DNA of 64,000 bases from Sequoia sempervirens (lineage: Eukaryota; Streptophyta; Pinopsida; Cupressales; Cupressaceae): contig VDFB02000003.1 in the NCBI GenBank assembly GCA_007258455.2, positions 38,171,876 through 38,235,875 of the forward strand, in the 5' to 3' direction. The stretch's first letter is position 1; each line of letters opens with the position of its first letter. The notes beneath the pieces were generated by a model, which saw only the letters and a list, made by a program, of their open reading frames with translations, was not told where the DNA came from and did not search any database. Both the position numbers and the translations under genes were made by a program. This document shows positions 11,727-23,942 of this stretch, in pieces.

Positions 11727-14284
11727 TGTTATCAATCTGAACTTGCACCCTTGTTGAACCTGATGCTCAACACCTCAGTGTAACATGGGAAGACCTCTAA
11801 AGATGTGGGTTTCTTGTAAACAGAGGTCAACCTCCGGAGAAGGCCGACTTCCTTTGGTGTCACCTAAACTGTCGATTCTATAAAGGGAAAGGGAGAAGGA
11901 ATGCATAAAAATAAAACTAACGCTATGGTGATGCACCGAACTAATAAGAGCAATGGAATACTTAGGTTACACTTGAATCATTGATGGACGCTTGCCGTTG
12001 CACAACAAGATTATGTAGATTATGCATACAAAAAGGTTTGACATGCACACACTTTCAAGAAGGAAAAGTAGATTTTCACAAATTAAAAGCTCATGTGCAA
12101 TTGAGTAAACATAGTTTATAACCTACATGATAAGAAAGACATGCTAACATGAAAAAAATCTATAAGGAAAAGAAAGATTTCACTAAGTAGCTTGATGAAT
12201 CACTTAAAAATGCACAATACTTCACAAGAACCAGAAGCCAAAAAATGAACCATCAATGGTAACCAAGGTAAATTTTATATAACATGCTCCAAAACGAGTT
12301 ATAGAAGTTTTCTAATCTGAGAGAGGACTGTAAAAGTCACAAACCTTTGAAAAGAAATCTAGAGAACTCTTGAACTCCTTTACAAAGAGGCAAAAATTCC
12401 CTATATACAAAAGATGTCGGCCCCTGCCCTAGGGCTTACAAAAAATATCTACCTTCAGAAAATATCTCACCTTAGATCTTTTGAACAAAGTTAATGTTGA
12501 GTCCTCGCTATCCATGTCGGTGAAGAGTTGCTCCAGGAATGGCCTCCATGATCTTTTGCAATGCCTGCATTAACTTTTGGTCTTGTGTCTATCTTCTAAC
12601 CTCCCTGTCAAGCTGCCTTGAATGATCTTGACCTTAGAGCAGATCCACGCCACTCTCATTATGTTGATCTTCCTCGTAGGGGTCAAACTACAATGACTCT
12701 CCTGTAGCTCACTCTGATTGGTTGATCAGATGCTTTATGGGGGCGCCAGATGGTCAAAAGTCATTCAGATTGAATCGCATGTCGGTGAGACACTAGACAT
12801 GTCTCCCCGATGTGATTATGCCCCTTGGCAGTTATCAACATAGCTTACAATCATCGGCAAGAGTTCATAGCGAGCCCAAAAGTCATATCGACATTCCCTT
12901 CCATCACTGAGACCTCCATCCTTCGAAGAAAAATTTCACCGAGCGCATTCCGCTCTCCCTGAGCTCCGATCTATCCTTTTGATGAGACTCCCACAGGTCA
13001 GAAAGACCTCTCACCAAGCTTGTTTCCTTTGCCAAGACCGCTTCACTTCGGCGAGACCTCACCCCGACAATGAGACCTCACAGCGAACACAAACCACTTT
13101 CCCCGAGCGCAACATTTCTTTTGGTGAGAGACAAATCAGGAGACCCTCACACCAAAGCCCCATCGTATACCAGCATGCTCCTCGCGTCGATAGGGCCTTG
13201 CCCGTAGCCGGGCGAGACCTTCTACAGAGGGAGCCAAACCTGTCTCAGAGGACCCTTCGTGGTCCGATGGGATCTCCAGCCACCTTCACCCGAGACGGAC
13301 ATCCCTTCGCTGACTTTGCTTTCCCTTTGCCGGGCTTCATCATTTTCATTTTGACAAGAGGACTCCCACATCCCAGCAGTCGGAGACATAAAGTAGCCGG
13401 GTTATAGCGGCGAAACAAAAAGCTCATCAGTCGTGCAGACCTCGCTGCCGGGCCAGTGGGGCAGACCGTTAGGGCTTTTTTTGTTTTGGCCGGGGCCCGT
13501 ATTTTGGCCATTTGGGACATCTCACCGACGCGGCCTTGTAGACAGCTTTTACGGTTGGCGGCTCGCCCGTTGAGCCTTTAGCGGTAGGCTAGGGGCACGT
13601 AGGAAAAATCACCCTCTGTTGGTGAGACATTCACTTCGTCGCTGAGACATCTCCCCGAGCTTAAAATTACGCCGAGAGTTCCACTCTTTCGGTGAGACTC
13701 CGCTTGATCGGTAGGACATTACTCCGAAGCCACCTAGCTTTAGCGAGACCTCACCTGATGACATCCTTCTTTGGTATGACCTCCTAGCAGTCAGTGAGAC
13801 TTCATGCCGAAGCCTTCATCTCTCGGCGAGCTCGGACCATTTCGGGGAGACTCCACCTGGTCGCCGGGACGTTAGAGCGAGGCCCCTCTTTTCTTCGTGA
13901 TGACATCTCTTTTCACCGAGACCTCACAATGAAAGTGAACCCTTCTCCCCGATGACGGCCTTGTGAGAAACTATCAACATGACCTCCTTCCAAGCAAAGA
14001 GATACATGAAGACTCATGGCGACCCGAATGTCCTGGCGACTGGTGTATCCAAACAGATAGAACGCACTGCTAGTCGGCAAGACAACAGGAGGGTCTTGCT
14101 GACTTTCTTCTCTAATGAGTTTTGTGCCAAAACAGATTGAGGTATACTTTTCAAATGAGCTCCTTGTGAAATAGCATCAGATGAAAACCTAACCCTTGAT
14201 GCAAATGTCCCATTTGGCCTTCTTGAACATCTGAAACATAATTTATCTTGCCTGATAGAGCTCATAGGTGAAAAATGGGTAACA
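11727..14284 (-). repeat. LTR 1 (3' LTR), 2,558 bp, chimeric
   Basis: It begins TGTTATCAATC and ends GGGTAACA, giving TGTTA/TAACA termini. It is about 190 bp shorter than the other two LTRs. Roughly 13150-13610 does not align with the matching parts of LTRs 2 and 3, although the flanking sequence on both sides does. That block looks like a replacement from another family member. Confidence 0.85.
12900..13960. repeat. GC-rich GAGAC-core repeat array inside LTR 1
   Basis: Short units of the kind TTCGGCGAGACCTCAC recur every 25-45 bp, in a G+C-rich block within AT-rich DNA. The core (C/T)G(G/A)(T/C)GAGAC is the constant part. Homologous arrays lie in the other two LTRs. The block creates long but meaningless open frames on the plus strand. 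Confidence 0.8.
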
Positions 14285-14723
14285 TTTATGGCGACCTTTG
14301 CTAGATGTTTTCATGCTAAACATGGAAACTAGTAGCCTATCCAATCCATTGGGCATGGAGTCACTTGTGGACAACTCAGAAATAGATCTAGAAAAGCTTG
14401 TACATGGCTGTAACTTATTTATAACTCACTAGAACACTTGGAAATTTATTGAAAATGGGAAAACTAAAGAAGTGAAACTATTTAACTGCATTGGGACAAC
14501 ACTTAGGGAATTGAGAAAAATGCAACTAAACCTACCCTACACTAACTAGTAAGAAATTGCTCAAACAAAACCATTCATAGGATGGTCGAAATAGCTGCCT
14601 TTTCTCCTCAATATAAAATGACTGGCATGCTTAAGGACAACTGAATAAAAATGGGACACAGGAAGATATCTAACAAGACGATACACCTCCCCTTGAAAGA
14701 GGTGAATGAGTTCACTTACCTTA

Positions 14724-16013
14724 CTAAACAGACCATGTGTTGTCAACTAGAGGAGGATAAGTGAGCTGAACATACTCTCGTTTGGCTGTCTGTGCATCCC
14801 AGATACCATTTTCTTCTATACCTTCATGTGTGGGTGAATGATTCGTCATTGGTGTCATAGTGGACTCCATCTGGGCTAGGTATCTGATTGGACAACCTTT
14901 GGTAAGAGTAAAGCTTGAACTTTCCTAGCTGATTTCTTGCTCATGGGCGGCCTCTTCATCACTTTGCTGGCTGGAAAAGCCTAATCCTTGTGGCTAACTT
15001 GGTGAAGAGATATAAACCTTCTCTGTATGCTCATCTTCTGCATAATAGAATGGGAGCTCATCTAACCAGATATAATTTTGTAAGATAGGTTCATGAGGCT
15101 CCTCCTGTAGTTTCAACACCTCTACAAGTTGCTTCTCGAGATCATCATAACCCTCAACTTCTTCTGATTCTTGGCCATCCAATGTTGAACAAAACTGTTC
15201 GATAATACATGTGCACAATTCTTCAAAAAGCTCAACATTGGCTTCATCTCCCAGAACATGCTCAAAAACATCAAAATTCTCACCTTGGAGGACAAAACCA
15301 AGTTCAATTCCTGGATTTTCTTCTTGAATTAAGCCTCCATTGTCTTTCTTGTTTCCTCCAATCATTTGTTGTTGTTGCTTTCTATATTCCTCCATAGCTA
15401 GATGCAACAGATTTGGAATTTTAATCTCCTCCCGAGTGAATGAACTAACTTGATCAGTGAGTTGCTCTTCTTCTGCAACTGCTCTTTGTTCTTTGAAACT
15501 CCCCTCAAGCTGCCTCTTTTGAAACTCCCCCATTAGTTGGTGCTGATAATCTGAGTAAGCTTGAGTATTTGGTACCTGAGTAGAGAGCAGCTTCATTTGT
15601 TCTGCTTTAGCATTTATTTCCTGTTCAAGGCCTTCCTCGAACTGGATTCTTTCTGCCACTCTTTCTTGATCATAAAAGTAGACTTGTTCAGCCATTTCCT
15701 ATTGTTGCATAATGATACCTTTATGCGCCTTGATATCAACCAACATCTTAGATAGGCATGCAAGCACCTTACTAATATCATTAATCTCCATATTGTGAAG
15801 ACCTTGACTTAGATCCCACAATGTATGGTCAATCTGTTGGAGTAGGTCCAATATGTTCTGGTATGGATGTTTTTGACATTGATTATATAAATAATCATAC
15901 TGGTTAATCTCAGAAACCTCCTCTTGGGGCTAATCTTGATCAAATATTGATTGAAACAAAGGCTGAACTAGAGTGGGAGGGTGGGAAACATGATGAAAAT
16001 GTTGATTAGTCAT
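14724..16013 (-). pseudogene. Gag-like coiled-coil ORF of internal region 1
   Basis: A single frame runs from ATG 16013 (MTNQHFHHVSHPP) to TAG 14724-14726, 430 codons including the stop. It is interrupted by TAG at 15930-15932, 15699-15701, 14994-14996 and 14925-14927. The longest open piece, 14994-15695, gives 233 residues (MAEQVYFYDQERVAERI...). It is rich in Glu and Gln, with a predicted coiled coil around EEGLEQEINAKAEQMK, and is acidic in the C-terminal half. There is no zinc knuckle and no match I can name. Position directly after the primer site makes it the gag-position protein. The stop at 15699 is shared with the second copy, so translation of the element may really begin at the Met just after it. 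Confidence 0.7.
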
Positions 16014-16285
16014 TGCAACACTTGTGCCTGTGAAACCAGAAGATTTGAGCTCAGAGTTGTTAGGTGTTGTTCGAACTGCCTCCAAAGGATGAATGATACT
16101 GAGGTAAACACCAAATCTATGAGTATGTTGAATTTCTTATTGATGCACTAATTTTTTTGCTACTTTCCAAACTCAGAGTTGCCATGATATGCAAATGCTA
16201 TCAGTCTAAAAGGCTTGAAACTTACTGGTTGCATATCAAAAACTAGTAGTAATATGTACTCTTTAAACTATTCTGATTTGAATAG

Positions 16286-16302
16286 TCCCATCGGGTGTGC
16301 CA
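16286..16302 (-). other. Primer-binding-site-like sequence, unit 1
   Basis: On the minus strand TGGCACACCCGATGGGA starts 4 bases after the LTR end, as a tRNA primer site should (TGG pairs with the tRNA CCA end). The tRNA species was not identified. The unit 2 version at 21060-21076 is TGGCACGCCCGGTGGGA. Confidence 0.65.
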
Positions 16303-16306
16303 AAAC

Positions 16307-19056
16307 TGTTATCAATCTAAAGTTGCACCCTTGTTAAACCTGATTCTCACAACCTCAGTGTAACATGGGAAGACCTCTAAAGATGTGGGTTTCTAGTAAA
16401 CAGAGGTCAACCTCCGGAGAAGGCCGGCTTCCTTTGGTGTCACCTAAACTGTTGATTCTGTAAAGGGAAAGGGAGAAGGAATGCATAAAAATAAAACTAA
16501 TGCTATGGTGATGCACCGAACTGATAAGAGAAATGGAATACTTAGGTTACACTTGAATACTGATGATGGACATGGGATTGCACAACAAGATTATGTAGAT
16601 TATGCATACAAATAGGTTTGACATGCACACACTTTCAAGAAGGAAAAGTAGATTTTCACAAATTAAAAGCTCATGTGCAATTGAGTAAACATAGTTTATA
16701 GCCTACATGATACTACTTTTGCAAAGAAAGGAATGCTAACATGAAACAAAGCTATGAGGAAAAGAAATATTTCACTAAGTAGCTTGATGAATCACTTAAA
16801 AATGCACAATACTTCACAAGAACCAGAAGCCAAAAAATGAACCATCAATGGTAACCAAGGTAAATTTTATATATCATGCTCCAAAAAGAGTTACAGAAGC
16901 TTGCTAATCTGAGAGAGGACTGCAAAAGTCACAAACCTTAGAAAATAAATCTAGAGAACTCTTGAACTCCTTTACAAAGAGGCAAAAATGCCCTATATAC
17001 AAAAGATGTCAGCCCCTACTCTAGGGCTTACAAAAAATATCCGCCTTCAGAAAAGATCTCCCCTTAGATCTTTTGAACAAGGTTAATGATGCATCCCGGT
17101 GTCCATGTCGGTGAAGAGTTGCTCTAGGAATGGCCTCCCTGATCTTTTGCAATGCCCGCATTAACTTTTGGTCTCGTGTCTATCTTCTAACCTCCTTGTC
17201 GAGCTACCTTGAATGCTCTTGAGCTCAGAGCAGATCCACGTCGCTCTCATTCTGTTGATCTTCCTCGCAGGGGTCAAATTGCCACGGTTCTCCTGTAGCT
17301 CACTCCGATTGGTTGATCAAATGCTTTATGGGGGCACCAGATGGTCAAAATTCGTTTAGATTGAATCGCATGTCGGTGAGACACTAGATGTGTCTCCCTG
17401 ATGCGATTATGCCCCTTGGAAGTTATCAAAATAGCTTAAATTCATCATAAAGAGTTCATAGCGAGCCCAAAAGTCATATCAACATTCCCTTCCATCCCTG
17501 AGACCTCCATCCTTCAGCGAAACCTTTCACCAAGTGCATTCCGCTCTCCTCAAGCTCTGATCTTTCCTTTCGATGAGACTCCCACGGGTCGGCAAGACCT
17601 CTCGTTGAGCTTGTTTCCTTCGCCGAGACCGCTTCACTTTGGTGAGACCTCACCCTGACGATGAGACATTACAATGAACACAAACCACTTTCTTTGAGCG
17701 TAACATTTGTTTCGGTGAGACACTGGCAAGTCAAGAAGACATCACGCCGAAGCCCCCATCATTATACCATTGTGCTCCTCCATTTGCAAGACACCCATGT
17801 GTCGATGAGACCTTCTGCCGAAGGAAAAACACTATACTAAGACCCTTCATTGGTCAGCAGGATCTCATACCTTCGATGAGACATCATGGCGATTTTACTT
17901 TCCTTTTCCCCGAGCTCGCATCCTTTCATTTCGGCAAGACTCCCCTACAGTTGGGAAGACCTCATGTTGAATTCTCTCGGTGAGGTCACTTCATCTTGGC
18001 AAGACCCTATCGAGTCGGAAAGACATCACGACGAACACCTTCTTTTGCCGATGCCACTTCCTCTCTTGTCGGGGAGACCACCACTTGTCGATGAGACCTC
18101 TCGCCGAGCTTGTTTCCTTCGCCGAGACCGCTTCACTTCGTCAAGACCTCACCCTGATGGTGAGACCTTACAGCGAAGCCCCCATACCATCGCCAAGACC
18201 TTGGCCTGTTGGCCAAACCTTTTTCTGGGCTCCTTTATTTCACCGAGACACATGTTTGTCGGTAGGACATCTCCCTAAAGGTAAACAACTCTCCTCGACA
18301 CTGGCCTTGTGAACAACTTTCGGCGTGACTCCCATCGGTCGGGAAGCCTTCACAGCGGGCGACAAGAGCACATGGCGAAAGCACCCTTCGTCGGTGAGAC
18401 ATTCACTTCATCGTCGAGACATCTCCCCAAGCTTAACATTATGCCGAGAGTTCCATTCTTTCGATGAGACTCTGCTTGATCGGCAGGACGTTACTCTGAA
18501 GCCACCTAGCTTTGGCGAGACCTCACTCAATGACATCCTTCTTCGGTGTGACCTCCTAGCGGTCGACGAGACTTCATGCCGAAGCCTTCATCTCTCAATG
18601 AGCTCAGACCATTTCAGGGAGACTCCACTAGGTCACCGGGACGTTATAGTGAGGCCCCTCTTTTCTTCGCGATGACATCTCTTTTCGCCGAAACCTCACA
18701 GCAAAAGTGAACCCTTCTCCCCGATGATAGCCTTGTGTGAAACTATCGGCATGAACTCCTTCCAAGCGGAGAGATACATGAAGACTCATGGCGACCCGAA
18801 TGTCCTGGCGACTGGTGTATCCAAATAGATAGAACACACTGCTAGTTAGCAAGACAACAGGAGGGTCTTGCCGACTTTCTTCTCTGATGAGTTTTGTGCC
18901 AAAACGGATTGAGGTATACTTTTCAAATGAGCTCCTTGTGAAATAGCATCAGATGAAAACCTAACCCTTGATGCAAATGTCCCATTTGGCCTTCTTGAAC
19001 ATCTGAAACATAATTTATCTTGCCTGATAGAGCCCGTAGGTGAAAAATGGGTAACA
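16307..19056 (-). repeat. LTR 2 (shared middle LTR), 2,750 bp
   Basis: The termini are TGTTATCAATC and GGGTAACA. It serves as the 5' LTR of the left unit and the 3' LTR of the right unit. It is close in sequence to LTR 3 over its whole length. Confidence 0.88.
17340..18720. repeat. GC-rich GAGAC-core repeat array inside LTR 2
   Basis: By eye I count about twenty GAGAC cores, mostly preceded by TCGGC, TCGGT or TCGAT and followed by CTC, CTT or ATC. Spacing is irregular, so this is an interspersed short-motif array rather than a strict satellite. Confidence 0.8.
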
Positions 19057-19449
19057 TTTCTAGCGACCTTTGCTAGATGTTTTCCTGCTAAACATGGAAA
19101 CCAGTAGCCTAGCCAATCCATTGGGCATGGAGTCACTTGTGGAAAACTCAGAAATAGATCTAGAAAAGCTTGTACATGGTTGTAACTTATTTATAACTCA
19201 CTAGAACACTTGGAAATTTATTGAAAACAAGAAAACTAAAGAAGTGAAACTATTTAACTGTGCTGGGACAACACTTAGGGAATTGAGAAAAATGCAACTA
19301 AACCTACCCTACACTAACCAGTAAGAAATTGGTCAAACAAAACCATTCACAGGATGGTTGAAATAGCTACCTTCTCTCCTCAATATAAAATGACTGGCAT
19401 GCTTAAGGATAGCTGAATAAAAATGGGACACAAGAAGATATCTAACAAG

Positions 19450-20786
19450 ACGATGCACCTCCCCTTGAAAGAGGTGAATGAGTTCACTTACCTTACTAAA
19501 TAGACCATATGTGTTGTCAACTAGAGGAGGATAAGTGAGCTGAACATACTCTCATTTGGATGTCTGTGCATCCCAGATACCATTTTCTTCTATACCTTCA
19601 TGTGTGGGTGAATGATTCATCCTTGGTGTCGTACTAGACTCCATCTGGGCTAGGTATCTGATTGGAAAACCTTTGGTAAGAGTAACGCTTGAACTTTCCT
19701 GGCTAATTTCTTACTCATGTGCGGCCTCTTCATCACTTTACTAGCTGGAAAAGCCTAATCCTTGTGGCTGACTTGGTGAAGAGATATAAACCTTCTCCGT
19801 ATGCTCATCTTCTGCACAATAGAATGGGAGCTCATCTAACCAGATATAATCTCTTAAGATAGGTTCATGAGTCTCCTCCTATAGTTTCAACACCTCTACA
19901 AGTTGCTTCTCGAGATCATCATAACCCTCAACCTCTTCTGATTCTTGGCCATCCAATGTTGAACAAAACTGTTCGATAATACATGTGCACAATTCTTCAA
20001 AAATCTCAGCATTGGCTTCCTCTCCCAGAACATGCTCAAAAACATCAAAATTCTCACCTTGGAGGATAGAATCAGGTTCAATTCCTGGATTTTCTTCTTG
20101 AATTAAGCCTCCATTGTCTTTCTTGTTTCCTCCAATCATTTGTTGTTGTTGCTTTCTATATTCCTCCATAGCTAGATGCAACAGATTTGGAATTCTAATC
20201 TCCTCCCGGGTGAATGAACTAACTTGATCAGTGAGCTGTTGTTCTTCTGACAAAGCTCTCTATTCTTTGAAATTCCCTTAAGGCTGCCTCTTTTGAAACT
20301 CCCCCATTAGTTGGCGCTAATAATCTGAGTAAGCTTGAGTATTTTGTACCTGGGCAAAGAGAAGCTTCATTTGTTCTGCTTTAGCATTTATTTCCTGTTC
20401 AAGGCCTTCCTCGAATTGGATTCTTTCTGCCACTCTTTCTTGATCATAAAAGTAGACTTGTTCAGCCATTTCCTACTGTTGCATAATGATACATTTATGC
20501 GCCTTGATATCAACCAACATCTTAGATAGGCATGCAAGCACCTTACTAATATCATTAATCTCCATATTGTGAAGACCTTGACTTAGATCCCACAACGTAT
20601 GGTCAATCTGTTGGAGCAGGTCCAATATGTTCTGGTATGGATGTTTTTGAGGCTGATTATATAAATAATCATACTGGTTAACCTCAGAAACCTCCTCTTG
20701 GGGCTGATCTTGATCAAATATTGATTGAAACAGAGGCTAAACTGGAGTGGGAGGGTGGGAAACATGATGAAAATGTTGATTAGTCA
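19450..20786 (-). pseudogene. Gag-like ORF of internal region 2, more decayed
   Basis: This is homologous, in the same order and strand, to the ORF of internal region 1, with an ATG at about 20786. Private stops include 20278-20280, 20260-20262 and 19879-19881. The stop at 20473-20475 is shared with the other copy. The open remnant 19879-20253 encodes the FTREEIRIPNLLHLAMEEY part. Where copy 1 has its 15930 stop, this copy has Gln, so a fuller ancestral frame can be inferred from the pair. Confidence 0.7.
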
Positions 20787-21059
20787 TTGCAACACTTGTG
20801 CCTGTGAAACCAGAAGATTTGAGCTCGGAGTCACCAAGTGTTATTTGAACTGCCTCCAAAGGCTGAATGATACTGAGGTAAACACCAAATCTCTGAGTAT
20901 GTTGAATTTCTTATTGATGCACTGGCTTTTTTTCTACTTGCCAAACTCAGAGTCGCCATGATATGCGAATGTTATCAGTCTGAAAGGCTTGAAACTTATT
21001 GGTTGCATATCAAAAACTAGCAGTAATATGTACTCTTTAAACTATTTTGATTTGAATAA

Positions 21060-21076
21060 TCCCACCGGGCGTGCCA
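21060..21076 (-). other. Primer-binding-site-like sequence, unit 2
   Basis: TGGCACGCCCGGTGGGA on the minus strand lies 4 bases from LTR 3. It differs from unit 1 at two CG-type positions. Confidence 0.65.
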
Positions 21077-21080
21077 AAAC

Positions 21081-23832
21081 TATTATCAATTTGAAGTTGC
21101 ACCCTTGTTGAACCTGATGCTCAACACCTCAGTGTAACATGGGAAGACCTCTAAAGATGTGGGTTTCTTGTAAATAGAGGTCGACCTCCGGAGAAGGCCG
21201 GCTTCCTTTGGTGTCACCTAAACTGTCGATTCTGTAAAGGGAAAGGGAGAAGGAATGCATAAAAATAAAACTAACGCTATGGTGATGCACCAAACTAATA
21301 AGAGCAATGGAATACTTAGGTTACAATTGAATACTGATGATGGACATGGGATTGCACAACAAGATTTTGTAGATTATGCATACAAACAGGTTTGACATGC
21401 ACACACTTTCAAGAAGGAAAAATAGATTTTCACAAATTAAAAGCTCATGTGCAATTGAGTAAACACGGTTTATAACCTACATGATACTACTTTTGCAAAG
21501 AAAGGCATGCTAACATGAAACAAATCTATAAGGAAAAGAAAGATTTCACTAAGTAGCTTGATGAATCACTTAAAAATGCACAATACTTCACAAGAACCAA
21601 AAGCCAAAAAATGAACCATCAATGGTAACCAAGGTAAACTTTATATAACATGCTCCAAAATGAGTTACAGAAGTTTGCTAATTTGAGAGAGGACTGCAAA
21701 AGTCACAAACCTCAGTAAAGAAATCTGGAGAACTCTTGAACTCCTTTACAAAGAGGCAAAAAAGCCCTATATACAAAAGATGTCAGCCCCTGCCCTAGGG
21801 CTTACAAAAAATATCCGCCTTCAGAAAAGATCTCCCCTTAGATCTTTTGAACGAAGTTAATTTTGCATCCCCGCTATCCATGTCGGTGAAGAGTTGCTCC
21901 AGGAATGGCCTCCCTGATCTTTTGCAATGCCCGCATTAACTTCTAGTCTCGTGTCTATCTTCTAACCTCCTTGTTGAGCTGCCTTGAATGATCTTGAGCT
22001 CAGAGCAGATCCACGTTGCTCTCATTCTGTTGATCTTCCTCGCAGGGGTCAAACCACCACGACTCTCCTGTAGCTCACTTTGATTGGTTGATTAGATGCT
22101 TTATGGGGGCACTAGACAGTCAAAATTCGTTCAGATTGAATTGCATGTTGGTGAGACACTAGACATGTCTCCCCGATGCTATTATGCCCCTTGGCAGTTA
22201 TTGGCATAGCATACAATCGTCGGCAAGAGTTCATAGCGAGCCCAAAAGTCATATCGACATTCCCTTCCATTGCTGAGACCTCCATCCTTCGACGAAACCT
22301 TTCACCTAGCGCATTCCGCTCTCCCTAAGCTCTGATCTTTCCTTTCAATGAGACTCCCACGGGTCGGCAAGACCTCTCGCCGAGCTTGTTTCCTTCGCCG
22401 AGACTGCTTCACTTCGGCGAGAGCTCACCCCGATGATGAGACCTTACAGTGAACACAAACCACTTTCCCCGAGCGCAACATTTCTTTCGGTGAGACACTG
22501 GCAAGTCGAGAAGACCTCACGCCGAAGCCCCCATCATTATACCACTGTGCTCCTTCGTTGGCAAGACACCCATGTGTCAGTGAGACCTTCTGTCGAAGGC
22601 AAAACACTATACCGAGACCCTTCATTGGTCAGCAGGATCTCATACCTTCGCCGAGACATCATGACGACTTTAGTTTCCTTTGCGTCGAGCTCACATCCTT
22701 TTGTTTCGGCAAGACTCCCCTACAGTCAGGAAGACCTCATGTCGAATTCTCTCGGCGAGGTCACTTTATCTCGGAAAGACCCTATCAGGTCAGCAAGACA
22801 TCACGGTGAACACCTTTTTTCATCGATGTCACTTCCTCTCTTGTCGGGGAGACCACCACTTGTCGGCGAGACCTCTCGTCGACCTTGTTTCCTTCGCCGA
22901 GACCGCTTCACTTCGGCGAGACCTCACCCCGACGGTGAGACCTTACAACAAATCCCCCATACCGTCGCCGAGACCTTGGCCTTGCGGCCAAACCTTTTTT
23001 TCAGGCTCCTTTGTTTTTCTAAGACCCATGTTTGTCGGTAGGACATCTCCCCGAAGGTAAACAACTCTCCCCGACACCGGCCTTGTGAACAACTTTCGGC
23101 ATGACTCCCACCGATCAGGAAGACTTCACAGTGGGCAGCAAGAGCACATGGCGAAAGCACCCTCCGTTGGTGAGATATTCACTTTGTCACCGAGACGTCT
23201 CCCCAAGCTTAACATTACGCTGAGAGCTCCACTCTTTTGGTGAGACTCCGCTTGATCAGAAGGACGTTACTCCAAAGCCACCTAGCTTTAGCGAGACCTG
23301 ACCTGATGACATCCTTCTTCGGTGTGACCTCCTGGCGATCGGCGAGGCTTCACACTGAAGCCTTCATCTCTCAGCGAGCTCTGACCATTTCAGGGAGACT
23401 CCACCTGGTCGCCAGGATGTTACACCGAAGCCCCTCTTTTCTTCATGATGACATCTCTTTTCGCCGAGACCTCACAGCGAAAGTGAACCCTTCTCCCCAA
23501 TGACAGCCATGTAAAACACTTTCAGCATGACCTCCTGCCTAGTGGAGAGATACATGAAGACTCATGGCGACCCGAATGTCCTGGTGATTGGTGTATCCAA
23601 ACAGATAGAACACGCTGCTAGTTGGCAAGACAATAGGAGGGTCTTGTCGACTCTCTTCTCTGTTGAGTTTTGTGCCAAAACAGATTAAGGCATACTTTTC
23701 AAATGAGCTCCTTGTGAAATAGCATCAGATGAAAACCTAACCCTTGATGCAAATGTCCCATTTGGCCTTCTTGAACATCTAAAACATAATTTATCCTGCC
23801 TGATAGAGCCCATAGGTGAAAAATGGGTAACA
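21081..23832 (-). repeat. LTR 3 (5' LTR), 2,752 bp
   Basis: The first dinucleotide is mutated (TATTATCAAT instead of TGTTATCAAT). The right end GGGTAACA is intact and abuts the GGTCT duplication at 23833-23837. Confidence 0.88.
22140..23490. repeat. GC-rich GAGAC-core repeat array inside LTR 3
   Basis: This has the same motif and arrangement as the arrays in LTRs 1 and 2, with many cytosine-to-thymine-type differences at CG sites. That pattern would fit decay of methylated copies. Confidence 0.8.
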
Positions 23833-23837
23833 GGTCT
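23833..23837. repeat. Target-site duplication, right copy (GGTCT)
   Basis: It matches 11722-11726 exactly and follows the LTR 3 end GGGTAACA. Confidence 0.9.
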
Positions 23838-23942
23838 AAAAGAGGGAGATCAACTAGAGGTTAAAAGATTAGAAGAAAATTCCATAAACACGTGGAATTT
23901 TTTTTTGCTGAAGGGGGGTGATGTTCTTATGATGATGAGAGA

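Larger units (their letters stand above)
11727..23832 (-). mobile_element. Composite LTR retroelement: LTR-int-LTR-int-LTR
   Basis: Three LTRs (11727-14284, 16307-19056, 21081-23832) alternate with two internal regions of about 2.02 kb (14285-16306 and 19057-21080). The whole is bounded by TGTTA...TAACA termini and a GGTCT duplication. Orientation is minus: primer-site-like sequence lies to the left of the second and third LTRs, and the ORF runs leftward. The internal regions encode only one gag-like ORF family; no protease, RT, RNase H or integrase is visible. This makes it a non-autonomous (LARD-like) element. The three-LTR form is known to arise by unequal recombination between LTRs of one element or its sister copy. 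The alternative, two adjacent insertions, is disfavoured because only the outer ends carry the duplication. Confidence 0.88.

Noticed and set aside
12979..13407. 142-codon plus-strand open frame in LTR 1
   Set aside because: It arises from the G+C-rich GAGAC repeat array, is antisense to the element, and the homologous frames in the other LTRs differ in length and phase.
22433..23041. 202-codon plus-strand open frame in LTR 3
   Set aside because: The same repeat array causes it: low-complexity Ser/Arg-rich text with no conserved frame between LTR copies.
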